Below, one piece after another: positions 15,234-22,002 of a DNA stretch of 22,002 bases (position 1 is its first letter; every line of letters begins with the position of its first letter). The stretch lies in contig CALGII010000185.1 in the NCBI GenBank assembly GCA_937915485.1, positions 1-22,002 of the forward strand, given 5' to 3'. The notes under the pieces were generated by a model that was not told the DNA's origin, searched no databases, and worked only from the letters and a program-made list of their open reading frames with translations. A program made the translations under genes and the position numbers. This stretch comes from an uncultured Ignavibacteriota bacterium (GTDB lineage: Bacteria > Bacteroidota > Ignavibacteria > Tepidaquicellales > Tepidaquicellaceae).

Positions 15234-17054
15234 ATGTGCGGAATCTGCGGAATATTCAGGTCAGGACAAAATTCGGATAACGAAAAAAGAACGTCCGAAA
15301 TGATGAACGAGATGAATCACAGAGGCCCTGACGACAGGGGCCTCTGGAGTGATAATAAAATCGCGATGGGGTTCGTGCGTTTAAGCATTATCGATCTGCG
15401 TCCGACGGCGAACCAGCCGATGATGGAGGAAAACGGGAGGTATGTAATCACGTTCAACGGCGAAATTTACAATTACATTGAGATAAGGGAAAAGTTAGAA
15501 GAGAAAGGGCATACTTTCAGGACGAGTTCCGACACCGAAGTTTTACTGAAGTCTTACATCGAGTGGGGGAAGAATTTTCTCGAAATGCTGAACGGGATGT
15601 TTGCATTTGCAATTTATGACAGGTACAGCGGGAAGTTATTGATAGCAAGGGACAGATATGGAGTCAAGCCTCTTTATTATTACTATAACGGAAGCATTCT
15701 GATATACGCGTCCGAAATACAGCCGATACTAAAAATAATGCCCGAGTTGAGAGAAGCGAATGAAGAGGCGGTGTTCAATTATCTTGTATTCAACAGAACG
15801 GATTATAACAACGACACTTTTTTCAAGAGGATAAAGAAGTTAGGTCACGGATGTTACGCGGAAATCGAAAACGGAATTAAATTCGGTAAATGGTACGATC
15901 TTAAAGAACGTCTTACGAATCACTTTAATGCAGGCGGACTAATTGAAAAACTGGAATCGTCAGTGAAGTTAAGGTTGAGAAGCGACGTTCCTGTCGGGGT
16001 TTGTTTAAGCGGAGGTCTTGATTCATCGTCGATAATGTCAATACTGACGAAGAAAATCGGCAGGCGGGACATAAATTCATTTTCCGCCGTTTACGGCGAA
16101 GACTTTAGGCAGGACGAAAAGCGTTTCATAAAAGAATATGAAGGCGAAATAGATAACATGTACTACACAACTCCAACGTACAAGACATTGTTCGGTGACA
16201 AGGAAAAATTCGTCAACGCACAGGGCGAGCCCATACCATCGACATCACCTTACGCGCAGTTCAAAGTTATGGAACTTGCGAGAGACTACGTGAAAGTAAC
16301 TCTTGACGGACAGGGAGCAGATGAAGAATTAGCGGGTTATCATTATTTTTTCGGCAATTATTTCAAGGAACTTCTTATCAAGTTCAGGCTTGCAAGGCTG
16401 GTTACAGAAATCGTAAGTTACGGAAAGCTCCATCACTCGAATTACGCTTATAAAACTTTTGCGTATTATTTGCTTCCCGCTTTCTTAAAAACCAAACTAA
16501 GGAGTGACAGGGCGGGATATCTGGGGAAGGAATTTTACGGTGATAACAGGAGAAACAATATAATAGCGGGCGAACTATATTCTTCCGGTTCATTAAACGA
16601 GGCATTGTACAAGCATTTCGAAATGAAACTTGAGCATCTGCTTAAGTGGGAGGACAGGAACTCGATGCATCATTCAATTGAGGCGAGGCTACCTTTTCTT
16701 GATTACCGTGTTGTAGAGCACTGTTTAACACTGCCGTCTAGAGAGATTATATACAGGGGAGAGACGAAGTACGCACTTCGAAATGAAATGTCCGGGATAC
16801 TGCCCGAGAAAATCAGGAAACGAAATGATAAAATCGGTTTTGATACACCTGAGGACGATTGGTTCAGAGAAGGAATATTCACGAATTACATTCGGGCGAT
16901 GCTTAATTCCGACGGATTCCGGAATCTGAAGTACATCGACACTGAAAAGGCGGGATTACTTTTCAAACTTCACACAGAGAAGAAGATAAATATATCGAAG
17001 GAAATATGGAAATGGATAAACCTTGACATATGGTACAGGAATTTCATTAAATAA
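15234..17054 (+). CDS. asnB: Glutamine-hydrolysing asparagine synthetase homologue (AsnB2), putative glycan amidotransferase
   Basis: A 606-residue AsnB-type enzyme with an intact glutaminase domain: Cys2 in MCGICGIF, NHRGPDDRG (28-36), FVRLSIIDL (47-55), FNGEIYNY (74-81) and SSDTE (98-102). The synthetase domain has the P-loop SGGLDSS (259-265), DGQGADEELAGY, RNSMHHSIEARLPFLDYR and KIGFDTPEDDW. It is shorter and closer to the usual family length than AsnB1 at 4447-6423, and the two are clearly paralogues. They share the identical 20-nt stretch coding for the E-I-Y-N-Y-I core (4738-4757 and 15462-15481). It should couple glutamine hydrolysis and ATP to amidation of a carboxylate. In this setting a uronic acid or other glycan carboxyl is the inferred target, though asparagine is the textbook product. 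The ATG follows the small ORF's TAG directly, and the FemAB-like gene starts 1 nt after its stop. Confidence 0.92.
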   Translation: MCGICGIFRSGQNSDNEKRTSEMMNEMNHRGPDDRGLWSDNKIAMGFVRLSIIDLRPTANQPMMEENGRYVITFNGEIYNYIEIREKLEEKGHTFRTSSDTEVLLKSYIEWGKNFLEMLNGMFAFAIYDRYSGKLLIARDRYGVKPLYYYYNGSILIYASEIQPILKIMPELREANEEAVFNYLVFNRTDYNNDTFFKRIKKLGHGCYAEIENGIKFGKWYDLKERLTNHFNAGGLIEKLESSVKLRLRSDVPVGVCLSGGLDSSSIMSILTKKIGRRDINSFSAVYGEDFRQDEKRFIKEYEGEIDNMYYTTPTYKTLFGDKEKFVNAQGEPIPSTSPYAQFKVMELARDYVKVTLDGQGADEELAGYHYFFGNYFKELLIKFRLARLVTEIVSYGKLHHSNYAYKTFAYYLLPAFLKTKLRSDRAGYLGKEFYGDNRRNNIIAGELYSSGSLNEALYKHFEMKLEHLLKWEDRNSMHHSIEARLPFLDYRVVEHCLTLPSREIIYRGETKYALRNEMSGILPEKIRKRNDKIGFDTPEDDWFREGIFTNYIRAMLNSDGFRNLKYIDTEKAGLLFKLHTEKKINISKEIWKWINLDIWYRNFIK

Positions 17055-17055
17055 T

Positions 17056-18072
17056 ATGCTTGAAACGGTTGTACATAAAGGCATTCGCGTCGGGGAGGAC
17101 ATTAAATCATTTATAGATTCGCAGAAGGATATATCGGTTTTTCAGTCCATGTATTTTCATGAACTTAACAAGAGGTCAGACAGTACCGACGGTATTGTTA
17201 TTACCTGTAAAAAGTCCGGAAAGATTGCGGGAATCTTGACCGTTCAAATACAGAATAATTTTGGAAAAGCGTTGGGGATGATATCGAATCGGGCAGTAAT
17301 AACAGGCGGTCCTTATTCGTTAAACAACGATTCAGTAGTAATAGAGGAAATTCTGAGAGAGTACGGAAAATACATACGCAACAAAGTAGTATATACACAG
17401 GTCAGGAGATTGTATCAGAATTACGATTTCACGGGTCTTTTTCTGCGAAACGGATATGTATACAGTGATCATTTAAACTACATAATAGACCTTAGCAAAG
17501 GGGAGGAAGAATGCTGGAAGAATCTGCATTCAAAACGGAGGAACGAAGTCAGGAAGGCGATAAAAGAAGGAATATCCTTTTCGGAAATACATTACGATAC
17601 TGAAATGGGTTCCGCGTACGATATTCTAAAGATTATTTACGGAAAGGCAAGGCTGCCATTGCCTGAAGCAGGGTTTTTCGAATCGGCGTTTGAAATAATG
17701 GGTAAAGACGGTGTGCTGAGAATATTCGGCGGGTATTATGAGGGTAAATTAATCGGAGTAATGTACATTTTGTGTTACAAAGGCGTGATGTACGACTGGT
17801 ATGCGGGAAGTTATCCCGAATATTTAAAGAAATGTCCGAACGATTTAATAACGTGGGAAGTAATAAAGTGGGGCGCGACTAACGGATACAGAACATTCGA
17901 CTTTGGAGGAGCAGGGAGTCCGGATAAAGAATACGGGGTACGGGACTTCAAGAAAAAATTTGGCGGAAGGGAAATAAACACCGGGCGATTTGAACTGGCG
18001 CATAAACCGTCAGTGATGAAATTATCGAAAAAGGGATTCAGGTTATGGCAGATAATATGGAAAAGAAAATGA
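17056..18072 (+). CDS. FemAB/GNAT-like acyltransferase
   Basis: A 338-residue protein resembling the FemAB-related GNAT acyltransferases found in polysaccharide and exosortase-type clusters. The duplicated GNAT-like layout shows as a first half with GIVITCKKSGKIAGIL (46-61) and TGGPYS (83-88), and a second half with LHSKRRNEVRKAIKEGISFSE (157-177). GGYYEGKLIGVMYILCYKG (225-243) and YDWYAGSYPEY (246-256) follow. The C-terminal TFDFGGAGSPDKEYGVRDFKKKFGG (280-304) is a hallmark of the group. Members transfer aminoacyl or acyl groups, from aminoacyl-tRNA or acyl-CoA, to amino groups. Here an amino-acid or acyl decoration of a glycan amine is plausible but the donor is unknown. ATG 17056 is 1 nt after the asnB2 stop. 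An upstream in-frame ATG at 17023 lies inside asnB2 and adds unconserved residues. The 3' end overlaps the next gene by 4 nt. Confidence 0.8.
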   Translation: MLETVVHKGIRVGEDIKSFIDSQKDISVFQSMYFHELNKRSDSTDGIVITCKKSGKIAGILTVQIQNNFGKALGMISNRAVITGGPYSLNNDSVVIEEILREYGKYIRNKVVYTQVRRLYQNYDFTGLFLRNGYVYSDHLNYIIDLSKGEEECWKNLHSKRRNEVRKAIKEGISFSEIHYDTEMGSAYDILKIIYGKARLPLPEAGFFESAFEIMGKDGVLRIFGGYYEGKLIGVMYILCYKGVMYDWYAGSYPEYLKKCPNDLITWEVIKWGATNGYRTFDFGGAGSPDKEYGVRDFKKKFGGREINTGRFELAHKPSVMKLSKKGFRLWQIIWKRK

Positions 18073-19103
18073 AAATAGCGATAGACATCGGGCATCCCGC
18101 TCACGTGAATTTCTTCAAGGTAGCGGCGAGGAGACTTTTAAGCGATGGACACGATGTAACAGTCATATACATAAACCGTGGAAAATTACCATTAATAGTA
18201 AAAGAAGAATTAAGGGAATTCAGGCAAGTGATGATAGGGCTTCACAAGGGGTCAAAATATTCAGTAATTATTGACGCTAACCTAAGGAGATTTTTCCAGT
18301 TACTCAAATATTTGCGTCACTATCAATTCGATATTGGTTTAAGTGTTGGCGGATTTAATTTCGGAGGTGTGCTTAAACTACATTCGGTCCCAAATATACA
18401 GTTTGACGATGATCCTGAGCGGGGGATTAATATTTTTTTAGAAAAGCATACTTCAACGCAACTATATTTTCCCCCGATAATAAAATCCGGCGGGAGAATA
18501 AGGTGTTTCAACGCTCTGAAGGAATGGGCTTATTTGTCACCGAAATATTTTACACCCGACGAATCAGTTATAGATGAATACGGATTAGAGAAAAAGGACT
18601 ATATTTTTGTACGGGAAGTAAGCACAGGCACTCTCAATTATAGCAAGCAGAAATCCAATGTCATTTCAACATTTGCCGATCAATTAGGTCAAAATGAAAA
18701 AGTAATTCTTTCGATTGAGGATAAAGACAAGGAAGAATACTACCCTCGAAACTGGCAATTTCTAAGAGAACCATTGAGAGACATACACAGTCTAATGTAC
18801 TTCAGTAAACTCGTCATATCATCGGGTGACAGCATGGCACGTGAAGGCGCGATTCTTGGCGTTCCCAGTATATACTGCGGATTCAGGGAGATGAAGGCTA
18901 ACAAGATAATGGAAGACAAGAATATTCTTTATCATATAAAGCCGGAAGAAGTTATTAATAAATTGAATCAACTCAGAAACAGAAATTTTTTTATAAACGA
19001 ACAAGAAAATTTCAGAGAAAAATTAAAGCAAGAATGGACTGACGTCTCTGAATTTATTTATGAAACTGTAAAGAATTTAATAAATTATGGAAAAAAGGAC
19101 TAA
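18069..19103 (+). CDS. DUF354 family protein (GT-B-like fold)
   Basis: A 344-residue member of the DUF354 family, which resembles the GT-B fold of MurG and UDP-GlcNAc 2-epimerase but has no settled biochemical function. The N-terminus KIAIDIGHPAHVNFF (2-16) is the family signature. Other landmarks are LSVGGFNFGG (91-100), IQFDDDPE (110-117), the central YIFVRE (178-183) and the C-terminal SSGDSMAREGAILGVPSIY (251-269), matching the 'iggG.tm..EaallGtPsi' motif. These proteins are frequent in archaeal and bacterial glycan loci. A glycosyltransferase or epimerase role is possible. I chose ATG 18069, which overlaps the previous TGA in ATGA. In-frame ATGs at 18045 and 18057 would lengthen the overlap and put residues before the conserved first strand. 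The 3' end overlaps the FkbM gene by 17 nt. Codons look more AT-rich than in asnB2. Confidence 0.82.
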   Translation: MKIAIDIGHPAHVNFFKVAARRLLSDGHDVTVIYINRGKLPLIVKEELREFRQVMIGLHKGSKYSVIIDANLRRFFQLLKYLRHYQFDIGLSVGGFNFGGVLKLHSVPNIQFDDDPERGINIFLEKHTSTQLYFPPIIKSGGRIRCFNALKEWAYLSPKYFTPDESVIDEYGLEKKDYIFVREVSTGTLNYSKQKSNVISTFADQLGQNEKVILSIEDKDKEEYYPRNWQFLREPLRDIHSLMYFSKLVISSGDSMAREGAILGVPSIYCGFREMKANKIMEDKNILYHIKPEEVINKLNQLRNRNFFINEQENFREKLKQEWTDVSEFIYETVKNLINYGKKD

Positions 19104-19881
19104 GCATTATTTGCAAAAATATCTTGTTCACAGATTATTTGGTGAAAAGAATTATTTTAGATTTGTATTCTTTAAAATATATTTCCAATACAAACTGGGT
19201 TTCGAATATGAAATAACGAACCTGCTGAAGAGAATACTAAAAGGTGGAGATGTTTTTTTTGACGTCGGTGCAAATCTCGGTCAATATTCGATAAGACTAT
19301 GCGGGCTTGCCAAATCTAAAGTCAGAATATTCGCATTCGAGCCATTAAAAATAAACTACGCGATACTCAAAAGTTATTTCGGAAAGAATGAGAACTTTAA
19401 AGTCGAAAGATACGCTGTCAGTGATTATTCCGGCAGTTCGGACATGAAGATACCGGTGATAGACGGCATCAGGATAGGAACACAAGCATCATTAGATAAC
19501 GCGGTCAGAAAGACAGAGTTCGAGAAACATGAAAAGGAAATTGTTGAAGTTATTTCCATTGATGAATATATTGAGCGTAACCGTATTGACAGACTTGATT
19601 ATATAAAAACAGATACTGAGGGAGGGGATGCGCGTGTAATATTGGGTTCGCGAAAATCGATTTCTAAATACCATCCGTTCATTATCACGGAGGATATATT
19701 AGAAGGAGAGGCTTTGGAATTTTTGACAGGACTCGGTTACAAGCAATATACAGTTTCAAGGAATGGAAGAATTTATGAAGGCGGGCTTCAAACCGGCAAG
19801 GGAAGCGGCAAAATAAACGACGTTGTAATTTATTTGCATAAAAACACAGTTCTGAGACTAAAAGAATACATCTGTAATTAA
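19087..19881 (+). CDS. FkbM family SAM-dependent methyltransferase
   Basis: A 264-residue class I methyltransferase of FkbM type. The SAM-binding glycine loop is FFDVGANLGQYS (57-68). The acidic residue after strand 2 is in AFEPLKINY (83-91, E85). VERYAVSDYSGSSDM (106-120) and the motif IDRLDYIKTDTEGGDARVILG (167-187) are characteristic FkbM elements; the more usual form is 'iK.D.EG.E..vl.G'. Family members O-methylate hydroxyl groups of macrolides and sugars, so methylation of a glycan hydroxyl in the cytoplasm is the likely role. The ATG at 19087 overlaps the DUF354 gene by 17 nt, and no later start would keep the N-terminal helices. The 280-nt gap to the next gene is the largest break in the window. 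Confidence 0.88.
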   Translation: MEKRTKHYLQKYLVHRLFGEKNYFRFVFFKIYFQYKLGFEYEITNLLKRILKGGDVFFDVGANLGQYSIRLCGLAKSKVRIFAFEPLKINYAILKSYFGKNENFKVERYAVSDYSGSSDMKIPVIDGIRIGTQASLDNAVRKTEFEKHEKEIVEVISIDEYIERNRIDRLDYIKTDTEGGDARVILGSRKSISKYHPFIITEDILEGEALEFLTGLGYKQYTVSRNGRIYEGGLQTGKGSGKINDVVIYLHKNTVLRLKEYICN

Positions 19882-20161
19882 TGGAAATGAAATGAAAGTC
19901 TTAAATCCTATTCTTAAAAAGAACCTTGATGAAAGCAGAAACGATAATAACTATACTCGATACAGAGAGTCTAATCAATAACCATTTCTTAAAATAAATA
20001 ATAGCACGAAGAACAATCTGAAGAATTATTGAATGGTATAGATTTCGAGAAGGCGGTTTAATCATTCAAAAACATTATTCAAGAAATAAAAGATATTTTA
20101 AATAATACTGAATACTTAATAAAATTTGAATAAATTAAGTCTTCTAAAGTAAACGGGGTAA
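19882..20161 (+). other. 280-nt AT-rich gap with broken reading frames; possible decayed gene
   Basis: No convincing gene is present. A 29-residue frame runs from ATG 19892 to TAA 19981. Beyond it, roughly 20015-20135, one frame reads like protein (EELLNGIDFEKAV, a stop, then SFKNIIQEIKDILNN) but is interrupted. This could be a decayed gene remnant. A 7-nt AT-only inverted repeat (ACTTAAT at 20114-20120, ATTAAGT at 20134-20140) is too weak to call a terminator. Promoter signals for the sugar transferase gene could lie here, but I cannot pick one out. Confidence 0.4.
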
Positions 20162-21220
20162 TTGTTTAAATCAATTTTTGAATATAAAGAAAAAAACAAG
20201 CCTTTAAATCAGATTGACGAATCTGTACTCTCTTATATACTCAAATTCATCAATCCGTTTCAAGAAAACACCAGGATATTAGACACCGCGACAATTTTCA
20301 ACATAGAGACAATATCCAAGCCTGTAGAGAACCTGATAAATCTCAGAAAAATAAATTTCTTTGATGATTTGAACAGGCTCTTTTACGTAACTAACGAAAA
20401 GATATACAATTCGGGTTATTTTATCGGATGCGCAGAGACCTACGAACAAAGGAAGAGAAATATATACGACAGATTTCCGTTATTTACCAAGAGATTACTA
20501 TATACTCTGGATTTTGTATTGAACAGGATAATTCCGAAACTCGCAATTACGAAGAAAGTAAACATCAAGTGGCTAAGGACGAGGAATAACGCGATATCAA
20601 AATCGGAGATATTCGGGCGTTTGTATTCAATTGGTTTTGAGATAAGGGATTCGCGGGAAATAAACAACCTGCTTTATTTTGTCGCGAAAAAAGTGAAAGG
20701 ACCATTAACAGTAGGCACATATCAGATGGGGCTGTTGTACAAGATGAAGAGGGTGGGCAAGAACGGAAAAATAATTAAAGTATACAAGATACGGACAATG
20801 AATCCTTATTCAGAGTATCTTCAGGGATATCTTTACGACAGGCACAATTTAAAAGAGGGCGGAAAGTTCAAGAACGATTTCAGGGTAACGTCATGGGGAA
20901 AATTTTTGAGAAAGTACTGGCTTGATGAACTACCGATGCTATTTAACGTAGTCAAGGGCGACCTGAAGATTGTCGGGGTAAGACCACTTTCAAAACATTA
21001 TTTCGACCTATATCCGGATGAGGTCAAGATACTACGAATAAAGAACAAACCCGGGCTTGTGCCTCCATATTACGCGGACATGCCGAAATCGCTTGACGAG
21101 ATAGTAGAGTCTGAGAAGCGGTATTTGTTAGAGTACGAGAAAAGCAAGTTCAAGACAGACGTTAAATATTTTTTCAAAGCATTTTATAATATTATTTTCA
21201 AAAAAGCGAGAAGTTCCTGA
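20162..21220 (+). CDS. Bacterial sugar transferase (phosphoglycosyltransferase-like) with atypical N-terminal domain
   Basis: A 352-residue protein. Its C-terminal ~160 residues match the bacterial sugar transferase domain of initiating transferases such as WcaJ/WbaP: KRVGKNGKIIKVYKIRTM (196-213), FRVTSWGKFLRKYWLDELPM (240-259, catalytic D-E pair at 255-256) and KGDLKIVGVRPLS (265-277). Family knowledge says it would place a phosphosugar on undecaprenyl phosphate, starting the glycan. The usual hydrophobic segment and G-P-V-F-F-x-Q-x-R run before the domain are missing; here YQMGLLYKMKR precedes it. The first ~180 residues form a separate domain. Its end, GRLYSIGFEIRDSREINNLLYFVAKK (152-177), recalls the last strands of Rossmann methyltransferases. 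I associate this architecture with Bacteroidota-type genomes. The start is taken as TTG 20162 because TAA lies immediately upstream in frame and no early ATG exists. GGGG at 20155-20158 is unusually close, so the start is uncertain. Confidence 0.82.
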   Translation: MFKSIFEYKEKNKPLNQIDESVLSYILKFINPFQENTRILDTATIFNIETISKPVENLINLRKINFFDDLNRLFYVTNEKIYNSGYFIGCAETYEQRKRNIYDRFPLFTKRLLYTLDFVLNRIIPKLAITKKVNIKWLRTRNNAISKSEIFGRLYSIGFEIRDSREINNLLYFVAKKVKGPLTVGTYQMGLLYKMKRVGKNGKIIKVYKIRTMNPYSEYLQGYLYDRHNLKEGGKFKNDFRVTSWGKFLRKYWLDELPMLFNVVKGDLKIVGVRPLSKHYFDLYPDEVKILRIKNKPGLVPPYYADMPKSLDEIVESEKRYLLEYEKSKFKTDVKYFFKAFYNIIFKKARSS

Positions 21221-22002
21221 TGAAAAAAATAATACTCTTATTCCTTGCCGTATCGAATTTCGCACTTGCTCAAATGGAGTATACGCCCGTTGACCATCCG
21301 GTTTATGATTTCCTTAAGAGAATGAGTCTGAAAAATGTTATTACCGGATATAATTCAGCATCGCTTCCAATCTCAAGGAATAAGATAGGGAATTTCCTTC
21401 GGGAGATAAGAGACAGCAGGGACAAGTTATCGGGGGCCGACAGAAAGATACTTGATGATTTTCTGGTTGAATATTCTTATGACATAAAGAAATCACTATC
21501 CGATTCATATTCATTTTTTTCAGACGTGAAATCATTTTCAGTATTCAGTGACAACAAGCAGAAATACCTATACGCTTACGCGGATTCAAACGCGACATTT
21601 TTCTGGGATGTCACAGGTTTTGTTTCACAGAAAGGCTCAAAGGCAGATTCCCTCGGGAATAATTCGATAGGGCTCGGTGAACTTGGTACACGCATAAGGG
21701 GTACGCTGTTCGGGTCGGTTGGGTATTATCTCAGGATGTCCAACGGGCAGAAGTTATCGGGCAAACAGAAAGACATAGACTACGCAATAAACGTGAATCC
21801 GAAGTTGAAAGCGAATACAAAGTTCCGTTACGAAGGGAATAATTTTGATACATACGAGGGATACATCAAGTACAGCACGCCCGGCGAATGGCTTTCACTG
21901 GTTGCCGGCACGGAGGCAATGACATACGGTTTCGGATACGTGGACAAGATGTTTCTATCAACCAACTCGGTGCCATTTAGTTTCATAAGGCTCGAAGCCG
22001 AG
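21220..22002 (+). CDS. Wzi-like capsule assembly outer-membrane protein, 5' part (cut by window edge)
   Basis: An open frame of 261 codons with no stop before the window end. The ATG shares its A with the TGA of the sugar transferase gene (TGATG), which suggests coupled translation. The N-terminus MKKIILLFLAVSNFALAQ is a clear Sec signal peptide with cleavage expected after A-L-A. The mature part begins with PVDHPVYDFLKRM, then VITGYNSASLPISRNKIGNFL (about 40-60). This fits the Wzi/caps-assembly family start, where a helix and 'RPxsRxei...L' precede the beta-barrel. Later stretches alternate polar and hydrophobic residues with many aromatics, glycines and charged turns (for example YYLRMSNGQKL and WLSLVAGTEAMTYGFGY), as in an outer-membrane barrel. 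Wzi anchors capsule to the cell surface; this role here is inferred. Confidence 0.78.
   Translation, partial: MKKIILLFLAVSNFALAQMEYTPVDHPVYDFLKRMSLKNVITGYNSASLPISRNKIGNFLREIRDSRDKLSGADRKILDDFLVEYSYDIKKSLSDSYSFFSDVKSFSVFSDNKQKYLYAYADSNATFFWDVTGFVSQKGSKADSLGNNSIGLGELGTRIRGTLFGSVGYYLRMSNGQKLSGKQKDIDYAINVNPKLKANTKFRYEGNNFDTYEGYIKYSTPGEWLSLVAGTEAMTYGFGYVDKMFLSTNSVPFSFIRLEAE

Noticed and set aside
18045..18068. Earlier starts (18045, 18057) for the DUF354 gene
   Set aside because: The family signature begins at MKIAIDIGHP, and ATG 18069 forms the typical ATGA overlap with the preceding stop.
20114..20140. Inverted repeat as a transcription terminator before the sugar transferase
   Set aside because: The arms are only 7 nt and all A/T except one pair, the loop is 13 nt and no T-tract follows.
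1..22002. CRISPR array, transposase, tRNA or rRNA
   Set aside because: I looked for spaced repeats, terminal inverted repeats with transposase-like frames and RNA-gene signatures and found none that hold up.

Overview
The window lies inside a large surface-polysaccharide (capsule, exopolysaccharide or O-antigen type) biosynthesis locus. Every recognisable gene is on the + strand, and the genes are packed with gaps of 1-22 nt or short overlaps. Only three breaks exceed 70 nt: 4372-4446, 15085-15233 and 19882-20161. The first and last genes are cut by the window edges. The host is probably a member of the Bacteroidota/Chlorobiota/Ignavibacteriota assemblage. The reasons are a distinctive soluble-looking sugar transferase family that I associate with those phyla, a Wzi-like outer-membrane protein, moderate AT richness and heavy use of ATA, AGA and AGG codons. 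The phylum call is an inference.

Layout. 1-4371 holds the tail of a DegT/DnrJ/EryC1 aminotransferase, a GT2 glycosyltransferase, a left-handed beta-helix acyltransferase, a Wzx-type flippase and a complete DegT aminotransferase. 4447-7738 holds a glutamine-dependent asparagine synthetase homologue (AsnB1) and an AlgD-like GDP-mannose 6-dehydrogenase. 7738-11971 holds three GT-B (GT4/GT1) glycosyltransferases with a NodB-like polysaccharide deacetylase among them. 11987-15084 holds a polytopic GT39-like lipid-sugar-dependent transferase, a GT2 enzyme and a DPMS-like GT2 enzyme with two C-terminal membrane segments. 15234-19881 holds a second AsnB homologue (AsnB2), a FemAB/GNAT-like acyltransferase, a DUF354 protein and an FkbM methyltransferase. 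20162-22002 holds the sugar transferase and, translationally coupled to it, a Wzi-like outer-membrane protein that runs off the end.

How the parts may work together (inference). The sugar transferase could start the glycan on a lipid carrier. The glycosyltransferases would extend it from nucleotide sugars, including an amino sugar made by DegT and acylated by the hexapeptide enzyme, and a uronic acid made by the AlgD-like enzyme. The two AsnB homologues could amidate uronic acids to uronamides. The FkbM, FemAB-like and deacetylase proteins could decorate or trim the glycan. The flippase would export it and the Wzi-like protein could help hold it at the cell surface. No Wzy polymerase, Wza/Wzc exporter or regulator is visible, so the locus very likely continues outside the window.

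I saw no tRNA, rRNA, CRISPR array, transposase or convincing terminator. The most interesting points are the dehydrogenase plus paired-AsnB uronamide hypothesis, the two-domain sugar transferase without the usual membrane hairpin, and the two non-coding or decayed gaps.
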